Shown piece by piece: positions 1-5,576 of a DNA stretch of 6,809 bases. Position 1 is the first letter of the stretch, and each line of letters begins with the position of its first letter. The translations under genes and the position numbers were made by a program. The notes under the pieces were generated by a model. That model did no database searches. It was not told the DNA's origin and saw only the letters and a list, made by a program, of their open reading frames with translations. Location: NCBI GenBank assembly GCA_035547675.1, contig DASZUI010000152.1, positions 1-6,809 on the forward strand, written 5' to 3'. This stretch comes from DASZTU01 sp035547675. GTDB lineage: Bacteria > Pseudomonadota > Alphaproteobacteria > Rhizobiales > Devosiaceae.

Positions 1-130
1 CAAGCCCGCACAGTCGCTTGGGCCAAGCTCCGGCCGGAGACCAAGCCCGCCTGGCGCAAGGCAGGGCACGGAAAACCGACATGCCAATCCTTGTTCCAAA
101 GCCCACTTTGTCCTTGCATCGCAAGACAGT
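1..130. other. Left-edge stretch without a recognisable gene
   Basis: No convincing coding frame is visible here. The open frame that crosses it continues straight into palindromic repeats and has the composition of translated repeat DNA. The 9-bp string CAAGCCCGC occurs twice (1-9 and 42-50), and a small hairpin GCTTGG-g-CCAAGC lies at 16-28. Either could be the tail of a repeat or a transcript end of a gene outside the window. Neither is diagnostic. Confidence 0.4.
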
Positions 131-157
131 CGCTCTCCCCAAAGGGGCGAGGGGACA
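131..157. repeat. CCCC/GGGG intergenic hairpin (family D half-copy)
   Basis: CTCTCCCC, a short A-rich loop, then GGGGCGAGGGG forms a GC-rich hairpin. Nearly the same string occurs at 5686-5709, differing in the loop (AAA here, AGA there), so this is a dispersed repeat and not a gene-specific terminator. No U-tract follows. Function unknown. Confidence 0.6.
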
Positions 158-187
158 GGCGGCACAGCCCTCCCCCTCCCCGCCGTC

Positions 188-207
188 ATTCCGGCGAAGG
201 CCGGAAT
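188..207. repeat. Palindromic repeat family A, copy 1
   Basis: Perfect 8-bp arms ATTCCGGC (188-195) and GCCGGAAT (200-207) enclose the loop GAAG. The context GTC before and CCA after is shared with three other copies in the window. It is a common small intergenic hairpin of alphaproteobacterial genomes. Read through, it gives the familiar spurious peptide FRRRPESS. Confidence 0.85.
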
Positions 208-250
208 CCAGCCAAGGACACCGGCGACGACCGGGGAGAGCGCGCGTGGC

Positions 251-354
251 CCATCCTTCGAGGCTCCCTGCGGTCGCACCTCAGGATGAGGTAGAGGAAA
301 TTTCCACGACCTCATGGTGAGGTGCGAGGCGTGAGCCGAGCCTCGAACCATGAG
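251..354. repeat. Two-hairpin inverted repeat family B, copy 1
   Basis: A ~100-bp unit made of two inverted arms. The left arm runs from CATCCT (252-257) to AGGATG (283-288). The right arm runs from CATGGT (313-318) to ACCATG (347-352). Each arm can fold alone because its ends are complementary. The two arms are also largely complementary to each other, except at the CC/GG positions of the hairpin bases. Related copies lie at 511-611, 671-773 and 6377-6500. This resembles a REP pair (REPIN-like). No RAYT transposase is in the window. Confidence 0.75.
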
Positions 355-380
355 CAGCGCGCACCCGCCCCTCCCCCGTC

Positions 381-400
381 ATTCCCGCGAAGGCGGGAAT
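381..400. repeat. Palindromic repeat family A, copy 2 (covariant)
   Basis: Arms ATTCCCGC (381-388) and GCGGGAAT (393-400) enclose the loop GAAG. Compared with the other three copies, one stem pair has changed on both sides (GGC/GCC to CGC/GCG). This keeps full pairing and indicates that the fold, not only the sequence, is maintained. Confidence 0.85.
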
Positions 401-453
401 CCAGTTTGAGCCGTCAGCGCGCGCTGCCCCGCCATTCGGGCATAGCCCTCATG

Positions 454-512
454 GCCTTCTCGCCTCAAATCGATCCACCGGATCGATTTGGCCTTCGGCG
501 CGGCTCAAAGCC
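454..512 (+). repeat. CAAATCGATCC palindrome repeat family C, copy 1
   Basis: The core is a perfect palindrome. CAAATCGATCC (466-476) and GGATCGATTTG (480-490) form 11-bp arms around ACC. About 20 bp on each side are shared with the inverted copy at 2453-2513: GGCCTT on the left and CAAAGCC on the right. So the repeat unit is about 60 bp, not just the palindrome. It abuts the family B copy that begins at 511, suggesting stacked insertion of repeats. Confidence 0.75.
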
Positions 513-611
513 TTCGAGGCTCCCTTCGGTCGCACCTCAGGATGAGGTAGAGGAAAATTCCACGACCTCATGGTGAGGTGCGAGGCGAAGCCGAGCCTCG
601 AACCACGGGCA
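511..611. repeat. Two-hairpin inverted repeat family B, copy 2
   Basis: Closely similar to the copy at 251-354: the middle parts with AGGATG (539-544) and CATGGT (569-574) are nearly identical. The outer ends have decayed. The left CATCC is replaced by the family C end, and the right end reads ACCACG. The long inter-arm complementarity GAGGCT...AGCCTC remains. Confidence 0.7.
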
Positions 612-644
612 GCGCGCTCCCACCCCTCCCGCAACCACCCCGTC

Positions 645-664
645 ATTCCGGCGAAGGCCGGAAT
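645..664. repeat. Palindromic repeat family A, copy 3
   Basis: ATTCCGGC (645-652), GAAG, GCCGGAAT (657-664): the stem and loop are identical to those at 188-207. It directly precedes the family B copy at 671-773. Confidence 0.85.
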
Positions 665-670
665 CCAGCA

Positions 671-773
671 GCGCGCTGCCCATCCTTCGACAAGCTCAGG
701 ATGAGGTCGCAATATGCGGGCATCTAAATTCCATCGACCTCATGGTGAGCCTGTCGAACCATGGGCAACGCGC
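671..773. repeat. Two-hairpin inverted repeat family B, copy 3 (short form)
   Basis: Two 39-nt arms (671-709 and 735-773) match as inverted repeats at 33 of 39 positions by my count. Four of the six mismatches are the CC/GG doublets that form the base of each arm's own hairpin: CATCCT...AGGATG at 681-703 and CATGGT...ACCATG at 741-763. This copy has the shorter TTCGACAAGCTC type loop instead of the longer loop of copies 1 and 2. Confidence 0.75.
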
Positions 774-792
774 ACCCTACCCCGCCACCTCG

Positions 793-824
793 AAAAATCG
801 GTCCAGCCGAATGGCTGGCTTCCG
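793..824 (-). terminator. Probable intrinsic terminator of the NUDIX gene
   Basis: Read on the minus strand, about 60 nt past the NUDIX stop codon, CGG, a small internal loop, CCAGCC, loop ATTC, GGCTGG, one unpaired A and CCG form a hairpin. TTTTT follows one base later. Stem plus immediate T-run is the usual rho-independent layout. It differs from the GC hairpins elsewhere in the window, which lack T-runs. The internal loop (AAG opposite A) weakens the lower stem. Confidence 0.5.
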
Positions 825-884
825 CCCCCCGATGTGGTATTCCATGGGCCAGCCACTCATTGCCTGCAGCCTGCCATTCGCGTC

Positions 885-1355
885 TCACCACAATTCGGCC
901 TTTTCGACGCCCTCGAACATCTCGGCCACCCGGCGCCGCGTGGCTTCGCTCGCCCCGGCCGGCAGGGCGCGCCAGTCGAACCAGCCGAACTCGGCGATCT
1001 CGAAATTGGGCGCGAAACCGCGCGCCTCCTCGAACTGCCGCCCGATATAGAAGGCGACGTGGTCGCGATTGGTCACGCTGACATTGTGATAGAGCCCGAA
1101 GAGCTCCGGCCGGGCGGTGAGGCGATAGGCGCTCTCCTCGGAGAGCTCGCGCGCCACGCCCAACTCCACCGATTCGCCCGGCTCGATCCCGCCGCCCGGA
1201 AAATGCCAGCCCGGCACATAGGTGTGCCGGATCAGATAGACACGATCCCCCTCGACAAGCGCGATGCGCGCCCCCAGGGTCATGCGCCGCCTGAGGCCCA
1301 TGGCGAAGAGATAGGCGGCGGTGCGCCGCTGCTGCCATCGATTGCGCTCCGCCAC
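885..1355 (-). CDS. NUDIX hydrolase domain protein
   Basis: A 156-residue single-domain NUDIX protein. The family hydrolyses nucleoside diphosphates linked to another moiety, using Mg2+ held by the Nudix-box glutamates. The box is visible from G55: G55-x5-E61-x7-R69-E70-L71-x-E73-E74. The usual glycine near its end is Ala76, a tolerated variant. The preceding GWHFPGGG (49-56) is the typical entry strand, and the C-terminal half has the expected FGWFDW strand (123-128). The start is GTG at 1355, chosen because GGAGG lies 6 nt upstream. An internal ATG at residue 19 would still leave the fold intact. The protein is probably cytoplasmic, as no signal peptide or membrane segment is seen. The substrate cannot be read from the sequence. 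The gene is divergent from the phosphoesterase gene and followed by a likely terminator, so it is probably monocistronic. Confidence 0.9.
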   Translation of the reverse strand: MAERNRWQQRRTAAYLFAMGLRRRMTLGARIALVEGDRVYLIRHTYVPGWHFPGGGIEPGESVELGVARELSEESAYRLTARPELFGLYHNVSVTNRDHVAFYIGRQFEEARGFAPNFEIAEFGWFDWRALPAGASEATRRRVAEMFEGVEKAELW

Positions 1356-1361
1356 CCTCGG

Positions 1362-1366
1362 CCTCC
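1362..1366 (-). promoter_or_regulatory. Ribosome binding site supporting the GTG start
   Basis: GGAGG on the minus strand, 6 nt before the GTG at 1355. It is a full Shine-Dalgarno core and favours the GTG start over the internal ATG 18 codons later. Confidence 0.7.
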
Positions 1367-1434
1367 GCTTTGCCTCTGCCGCTCTTATGCCCCAGTCCGC
1401 CGGACCGGCAAACCGGCCATGCGGGAAACGCCTC

Positions 1435-1451
1435 TTGGCACGGACTTTGGG
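1435..1451 (+). promoter_or_regulatory. Sigma-54-like -24/-12 element (candidate)
   Basis: TTGGCACG, four bases (GACT), then TTGGG. The RpoN consensus is YTGGCACG-N4-TTGC. The -24 block matches completely and the spacing is right, but the second base of the nearly invariant -12 GC is G here. The predicted start of transcription (~1461) is 60 nt ahead of the phosphoesterase ATG. No upstream activator site was recognised, and no clear sigma-70-type pair was found in the 166-bp divergent spacer. Confidence 0.3.
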
Positions 1452-1521
1452 AAAAATGAAACCAAGATTGCCCGCATCCGATTAACCGGCAGGGGTGCTC
1501 CGGCATGGCAGTGACGGCAAG

Positions 1522-2421
1522 ATGATCACCCTCGCCCATCTTTCCGATGTGCATCTGGCCCCCTTGCCGCCGGCCCGCCTGCGCGAACTCGCCAATAAGC
1601 GCCTCACCGGCTATCTGAATTACCGCCTCAAACGCGGCAGCGCCCTCGACGGCAGCGGGCTCGCTACCCTTGTCGATCACCTCCACGCCCAGGCGCCCGA
1701 TTTCATCTGTCTCACTGGCGACCTGGTCAATCTCGGGCTCGATGCTGAGATCGCCCAGGCCGCCGAATGGCTGCAGCGGCTCGGCCCGCCCGACAGGGTC
1801 TGCATCTCGCCGGGCAACCACGACGCCTATCTTCCCGGCGCCCTGACCCGCGCCTGCATGGCCTGGCGGCCCTATCTCTCCGGCGAAACGCTGGACGAGC
1901 ACCGCTTCCCCTTCGTGCGGCGCGTCGGCGAGGTGGCGATAATCTCCTGCTCCAGCGCCATCTCGACGCCGCCCTGGGTCGCCGCCGGCCGCTTCGATGC
2001 GGGCCAGGGCGAGCGGCTTGGTAGGGTGCTGCGGCTATTGGCCGATGGCGGCTATTTCCGCGTGGTCATGATCCACCACCCGCCCCAGCCGGAAGAAAAT
2101 AGCTGGCGCCGCGGCCTCTGGGGTGCCGGCGGCTTCCGCCGCGCCATCGCGGCGGCGGGTGCCGAGCTGGTGCTGCACGGCCATACCCATCGCTCGACCC
2201 TGCACCATCTGCCCGGCCCGGCCGGCGATGTGCCGGTGATCGGGGTGGCCGCGGCCAGCACCGCGCCCGGGGCTCGCGGCCATGCGGACCCGGCCCGCTA
2301 CAACCTTTTCGGCATCGACCGCCATCCCAAGACCCGCGCCTGGACCTGCGCCATGCGCGAATACGGCTACCAGCGCCTCGGCAACGACATCGCGCTCCGG
2401 CTGGAGATGAGGATTTATTGA
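1522..2421 (+). CDS. Calcineurin-like metallophosphoesterase
   Basis: A 299-residue two-metal phosphoesterase (Metallophos fold). The metal-binding motifs appear in order: D9-x-H11 (LSDVHL), G66-D67 (GDLVN), GNHD 98-101, H185-H186 (MIHHPP) and GHTH 220-223. All expected ligands are present, so an active enzyme is likely. Candidate substrates in this broad family include cyclic nucleotides, other phosphodiesters and phospholipid headgroups. Nothing here separates these, so CpdA/Icc or LpxH names are not justified. The ATG at 1522 is preferred because the family normally begins a few residues before the first D-x-H. An in-frame GTG at 1495 would add nine residues with no homology signal. Neither start has a strong Shine-Dalgarno. 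No signal peptide is seen. It is separated from murL by 349 bp of repeats, so co-transcription is doubtful. Confidence 0.9.
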   Translation: MITLAHLSDVHLAPLPPARLRELANKRLTGYLNYRLKRGSALDGSGLATLVDHLHAQAPDFICLTGDLVNLGLDAEIAQAAEWLQRLGPPDRVCISPGNHDAYLPGALTRACMAWRPYLSGETLDEHRFPFVRRVGEVAIISCSSAISTPPWVAAGRFDAGQGERLGRVLRLLADGGYFRVVMIHHPPQPEENSWRRGLWGAGGFRRAIAAAGAELVLHGHTHRSTLHHLPGPAGDVPVIGVAAASTAPGARGHADPARYNLFGIDRHPKTRAWTCAMREYGYQRLGNDIALRLEMRIY

Positions 2422-2431
2422 GATGAGGCGC

Positions 2432-2628
2432 CTTTCTCCCTCCCCCTTGTGGGGCTTTGGAGCGACCCGAAGGGGCAAATGGATCCGGTGGATCGATTTG
2501 AGCGGAAAAGGCCTCGGCAGAGGCAGGGGCGGCCCCGAAGGGGTCGGGTGGGGGCCTCGTCACAGAAGCCGGCGCGCGTGGGTACCCCCCGGCTGCCGCC
2601 ACCCTCCCCACAAGGGGGAGAGAGAAAG
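2432..2628. repeat. MITE-like block with 23-bp inverted ends
   Basis: The ends 2432-2454 and 2606-2628 are inverted repeats matching at 22 of 23 positions (CTTTCTC...CTTGTGGGG against its complement). They enclose about 150 bp that contain the family C copy (2453-2513), a GCCTC-ggca-GAGGC hairpin (2511-2524) and a family D segment (about 2582-2620). No coding frame or obvious target-site duplication is seen. It begins 10 bp after the phosphoesterase stop codon. It may be a non-autonomous element or two family D hairpins that happen to flank other repeats. Confidence 0.5.
2453..2513 (-). repeat. CAAATCGATCC palindrome repeat family C, copy 2 (inverted)
   Basis: Reverse-orientation copy of 454-512. 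Arms CAAATGGATCC (2476-2486) and GGATCGATTTG (2490-2500) surround GGT. One arm base has mutated (C to G), so the palindrome is imperfect here. The flanks GGCTTTGG and AAAAGGCC match the other copy in reverse complement. Confidence 0.7.
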
Positions 2629-2650
2629 CGGCGGCGACAGAGCCAGGGTC

Positions 2651-2696
2651 CCCTCTCCCGCTTGCGGGAGAGGGTGCCGGCAGGCGGGTGAGGGCC
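2651..2696. repeat. CCCTCTCCCGC hairpin repeat
   Basis: Perfect 11-bp palindrome: CCCTCTCCCGC (2651-2661), TT, GCGGGAGAGGG (2664-2674). GTGCCGGCAGGCGGGTGAGGG follows in part, as in other family D units. It is very stable but has no U-tract, so it is called as a repeat and not a terminator. It lies in the upstream region of murL and could affect its mRNA if transcription starts further upstream. Confidence 0.75.
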
Positions 2697-2770
2697 TGGA
2701 GCGCGGCTTCGTCGACAGCCTCAGCATGAGCTTGCTTGCTCCCGCATTCCCGGCCAACGCGGAATCCTCT

Positions 2771-4138
2771 ATGAAGAGAACCATGACGCGCGATACCGAA
2801 ATCGAAGCCCTGGCCGACCTCGCCTTTATGGTCGAGCGCCCGAGCTTCGACCCGGCGACGGCCACCGCCCGTTTCCCCTATCGCCTGGGCGACCTCGCCT
2901 TTACCGAGACGCTGCGCCTGCCGCCCCTGCCCGACCCTGCCGCGGCCGCAACGCCCAATTTCAAAAAACTCCTCGATCTCACCGCGCTCGTCCTCGGCGT
3001 CAGCTATTTCAAGCTGCTCGCCCCCTTCCGCATCGAAGCCCCGGAGATCGCCCTCGGTGAAGCCGAGCGCGCCTTCGTCCTCGACCTCTATGAGAACGGC
3101 CTCGGCGAGTTTTATGCCCGCAACGACCTCAAGCGCTTCGGCCGCCTGAGCCTGGCGACGGCAGCCGACACAGGCTCCCTGCCGCCCATCGCCCTGCCCG
3201 ACCGCGCCCTGCTGCCCATCGGCGGCGGCAAGGATTCCCTCGTCTCGGCGCAATTGCTGGAACAGGCGGAAATCCCCTTCACCCCCTTCGCGGTAAACCC
3301 CAAGGGCCCGATCCTCACCTCGGTCGAAAAGCTCGGCCTGCCGCCGCTCTATGTCACCCGCACGCTCGACGCCGGGATGATCCGCCTCGGCCAGGAGCCC
3401 GGCTATTACAATGGCCACGTCCCCTCGACGGCGATCAACTCCATGATCGCGGCGCTCTGCGCCCTGCTCTATGGCTATGACCGTATCGTGCTCTCCAATG
3501 AGCGCTCGGCCAGCGAAGGCAATATCGATTTCGACGGCCGCGAGGCCAACCACCAATATTCCAAATCGCTCGACTTCGAGATCGGCATCGCCAAAACGCT
3601 CGCCCGGGCCACCGGCGGCGCGCTCGGCTATTTTTCCCTGCTCCGGCCCTATTCCGAAGCGCGCATCGCACAGATTTTCACGCGCTCCACCCGCTTCGAT
3701 CGCGTATTTTCGTCGTGCAACCGCAATTTCCGCCTCGCCGGCCATGACGGCCCGCTCTGGTGCGGCGAATGTGCCAAGTGCCTGTTTGTCTTCCTGGTTT
3801 TTGCCCCGGTGATGGAAAAATCCCGCCTTATCGACATTTTCGGCCACGACCTGCTGGACCGCCCGGAAAACGAGGGCGGCTACCGCGAACTGACGGGTCT
3901 GGCCGGCCAGAAGCCATGGGAGTGCGTCGGCGAAATTCTCGAGGCCGCCGCCTGTCTTTATGCCCTCACCGGCCGGCCGGAATGGGCGGAAACCGCCATC
4001 GTTTCAAAGCTCAAGCCCGAATTGCTGAACCAGTACGGCGCCCCGCGGCTGGAGGCCGCGCTGGCCGAACTGATGACCGACAGCCCCGAGCACCACATTC
4101 CCCCCGACCTCGCCGCGAGGCTTGCCCATGCGGTTTGA
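2771..4138 (+). CDS. murL: UDP-MurNAc-L-Ala-L-Glu epimerase (MurL)
   Basis: Cytoplasmic peptidoglycan-precursor enzyme of 455 residues. Known family reaction: ATP-dependent inversion of the terminal L-Glu of UDP-MurNAc-L-Ala-L-Glu to D-Glu, releasing AMP and diphosphate (EC 5.1.1.23). An N-terminal domain precedes the PP-loop ATP site PIGGGKDS (149-156). After it come PSTAINSM (218-225) and the polar stretch SNERSASEGN (242-251). A cysteine cluster, C316 plus C331-x2-C334-x2-C337, resembles the zinc site of QueC, a related PP-loop enzyme; zinc binding is my inference. The identification rests on this architecture and on the overlapping Mur ligase downstream, the pairing known from Xanthomonas. 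Start: ATG 2771 has a weak GGAA 6 nt upstream. ATG 2783 (451 residues) is equally possible, and ATG 2726 is in frame but lacks a ribosome site. The frame is open back to 2423 only because it reads through repeats. Confidence 0.88.
   Translation: MKRTMTRDTEIEALADLAFMVERPSFDPATATARFPYRLGDLAFTETLRLPPLPDPAAAATPNFKKLLDLTALVLGVSYFKLLAPFRIEAPEIALGEAERAFVLDLYENGLGEFYARNDLKRFGRLSLATAADTGSLPPIALPDRALLPIGGGKDSLVSAQLLEQAEIPFTPFAVNPKGPILTSVEKLGLPPLYVTRTLDAGMIRLGQEPGYYNGHVPSTAINSMIAALCALLYGYDRIVLSNERSASEGNIDFDGREANHQYSKSLDFEIGIAKTLARATGGALGYFSLLRPYSEARIAQIFTRSTRFDRVFSSCNRNFRLAGHDGPLWCGECAKCLFVFLVFAPVMEKSRLIDIFGHDLLDRPENEGGYRELTGLAGQKPWECVGEILEAAACLYALTGRPEWAETAIVSKLKPELLNQYGAPRLEAALAELMTDSPEHHIPPDLAARLAHAV
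4117..4120 (+). promoter_or_regulatory. Ribosome binding site of murD2 inside murL
   Basis: GAGG, 7 nt before the ATG at 4128, lies within the last codons of murL. It decides for ATG 4128 over the TTG two codons earlier. It fits translational coupling, with the murL stop (4136-4138) lying just inside murD2. Confidence 0.6.
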
Positions 4139-5417
4139 TGCGCCGGTCCTGCTCTACGGCGCCGGCCGGGAAGCCCGCTCGACCCGCGAGTTCCTGCGCG
4201 AGCGCTCGCCTGCCACAAAAGTCTATGTCACTGTAGATTCAGGCGAAATCGACATCCCGGAGGTCGAGCCGATCCTCCCGGCCGACCTCACCGAGGCGGT
4301 CAAGGCGAAAAAATTCGCCACCATCGTCAAGAGCCCGGGCGTCTCGCGCTACCGGCCGATCTTCGCCATCGCCCGCGAGGCCGGCATCGCCGTCACCTCC
4401 AACCTCAATCTCTGGGGCGAGGTTTATCGGGAGGGCACCAAAGTGGTCGCCATTTCCGGCACCAAGGGCAAATCCACCACCGCTACCCTGACCTATCTGA
4501 TGCTGGTCCATTCCGGCGTCGACGCCGGCCTAGCCGGCAATGTCGGCCTCGCCCCGCTCGACATCGGCGCCCAGCACGCAACCGTCGTCTTCGAGCTCTC
4601 CTCCTACCAGACCGCCGACATGGCCTTCGCGCCGGATATTGCCGGTATTACGAACCTTTACCCCGAGCACATCGACTGGCACCGCGATGTCGAGCACTAT
4701 TACGCCGACAAGCTGAACCTGATCGATCGCGACACCGATTTTCCCGTCGGCCTCGGCGAAGGCGCCCGGCACAACCCGCTGGTCCTCGCCGCCCTGCGCA
4801 ATCCGGCCCGCATCCTCCCCGATCCGGCGCCCTTCATCGCCGACCGCATCGCCTCGGTGGTCGCCAAGTCACGGCTCAAGGGTGCCCACAATCTCGACAA
4901 TGCCCGCCTCGCCGCCAAGCTGGCGCTCGCCGCCGGCGGCTCGATCGACGGCATTATCAAGGGCATCGGCGTCTTCGAGCCCCTGCCCCACCGGCTCGAG
5001 GAGCACGAGATCGGCGGACACCTGTTCATCGACGATTCGATTTCGACCACGCCCGAGGCCACCAAGGCGGCGCTCGCCGCCTATCCCGGCCGGCGCATCG
5101 CGCTGATCGCCGGCGGGTACGAGCGCAACCAGGACTATACCGAGCTTGCCGGACTGCTCGCCGGCCACGGCGTCACCCTGCTGGTCACCCTGCCGGTCAC
5201 CGGCGACCGCCTGGCGACCGCGACCTATGCCGCCGCGCCCGAAATCGAAGTGCTGGAAGCCCCCGACCTCGAGGCGGCCATGCAGGCCCTCGCCGCCCGC
5301 CGCAGCCGTTTCGATACCGTCCTGCTGTCCCCCGCGGCGCCCAGCTACAACCAGTTCAAGAATTTCGAAGAACGCGGCCGCCGCTTCGTCGCCCTGGCCG
5401 AACAGCTGTTCGGGTAG
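4128..5417 (+). CDS. murD2: UDP-MurNAc-L-alanine--L-glutamate ligase (MurD2)
   Basis: A 429-residue Mur ligase, cytoplasmic, ATP to ADP + Pi, joining glutamate to UDP-MurNAc-L-Ala. As partner of MurL it should use L-Glu (EC 6.3.2.53). Three domains: a short N-terminal Rossmann-like domain (VLLYGAG, 7-13), a central ATPase and a C-terminal domain. Motifs seen: P-loop GTKGKST 111-117, GNVG 137-140, ELSSYQ 156-161, YPEHIDWH 178-185, K195 as the likely carbamylated lysine, HN-x2-N 254-258, PHR 287-289 and SPAAPSYNQFKNFEERG 401-417. E. coli MurD has NDSKATN and GGDGKSADF; here the matching stretches read DDSISTT (302-308) and GGYERNQDY (329-337), so both D-Glu-contacting lysines are replaced. It overlaps murL by 11 nt with its own GAGG site. 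Canonical MurD is the alternative, but the murL linkage and the changed pocket argue against it. Confidence 0.88.
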   Translation: MRFDAPVLLYGAGREARSTREFLRERSPATKVYVTVDSGEIDIPEVEPILPADLTEAVKAKKFATIVKSPGVSRYRPIFAIAREAGIAVTSNLNLWGEVYREGTKVVAISGTKGKSTTATLTYLMLVHSGVDAGLAGNVGLAPLDIGAQHATVVFELSSYQTADMAFAPDIAGITNLYPEHIDWHRDVEHYYADKLNLIDRDTDFPVGLGEGARHNPLVLAALRNPARILPDPAPFIADRIASVVAKSRLKGAHNLDNARLAAKLALAAGGSIDGIIKGIGVFEPLPHRLEEHEIGGHLFIDDSISTTPEATKAALAAYPGRRIALIAGGYERNQDYTELAGLLAGHGVTLLVTLPVTGDRLATATYAAAPEIEVLEAPDLEAAMQALAARRSRFDTVLLSPAAPSYNQFKNFEERGRRFVALAEQLFG

Positions 5418-5426
5418 CGTCTTGTT

Positions 5427-5499
5427 CCCCCTTGCGGGGAGGGTTGCGGCAGGGGGCCGCGGCAGCGGGGTGGGAGTTGGCAATGCACGCTGGCGTTTG
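5427..5499 (+). repeat. Family D repeat, copy downstream of murD2
   Basis: CCCCCTTGCGGGGAGGG (5427-5443) followed by TTGCGGCAG, a GC-rich spacer, GGGGTGGG, TTGGCAA and GCACGC. The same order appears at 5577-5641 and, inverted, at about 2582-2620. The first 17 bases also recur inverted at 5523-5539, making a 17-bp perfect inverted pair. It starts 10 bp after the murD2 stop codon. Without a T-run it is a poor intrinsic terminator, but it may act as an mRNA 3' stabiliser. Confidence 0.65.
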
Positions 5500-5522
5500 C
5501 GGAAAGAACCCCCACCCCTGTC

Positions 5523-5539
5523 CCCTCCCCGCAAGGGGG
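5523..5539 (-). repeat. Inverted partner of the family D end
   Basis: CCCTCCCCGCAAGGGGG is the exact reverse complement of 5427-5443. Together they bracket about 80 bp. This layout is like 2432-2628, with weaker similarity outside the 17 bp. Confidence 0.65.
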
Positions 5540-5576
5540 AGGGAGACGATGTTGCACCGGCTTACCCAACGGGACC

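Noticed and set aside
18..320. Small open frames in 1-712, for example those with FRRRPESS, HPELVEGW or WIPAFAGMT
   Set aside because: These peptides are direct translations of the family A and B repeats and recur wherever the repeats lie.
251..773. CRISPR array
   Set aside because: The repeats are inverted and irregularly spaced, with no uniform spacers and no cas genes.
714..1514. Plus-strand open frame of 266 codons
   Set aside because: It is antisense to the NUDIX gene, whose catalytic box is unmistakable. The plus-strand product has no recognisable feature and starts in a repeat.
724..1902. Minus-strand open frame of 392 codons covering the NUDIX gene region
   Set aside because: It lies in a different frame from the NUDIX protein, overlaps the start of the phosphoesterase gene antisense, and shows no domain motifs.
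2423..2770. In-frame N-terminal extension of murL by 116 codons
   Set aside because: The extension is translated repeat DNA without a ribosome site. The protein begins to look like a conserved domain only from about 2783.
2066..3847. Long minus-strand open frame of 593 codons opposite the phosphoesterase and murL genes
   Set aside because: It is antisense to two genes with clear motifs and crosses repeat DNA. Its protein is low-complexity (Gly/Glu/Ala/Arg-rich), as expected from a GC-rich shadow frame.
5427..5443. Intrinsic terminator right after murD2
   Set aside because: The hairpin is GC-rich, but no T-run follows and the sequence is a dispersed repeat.
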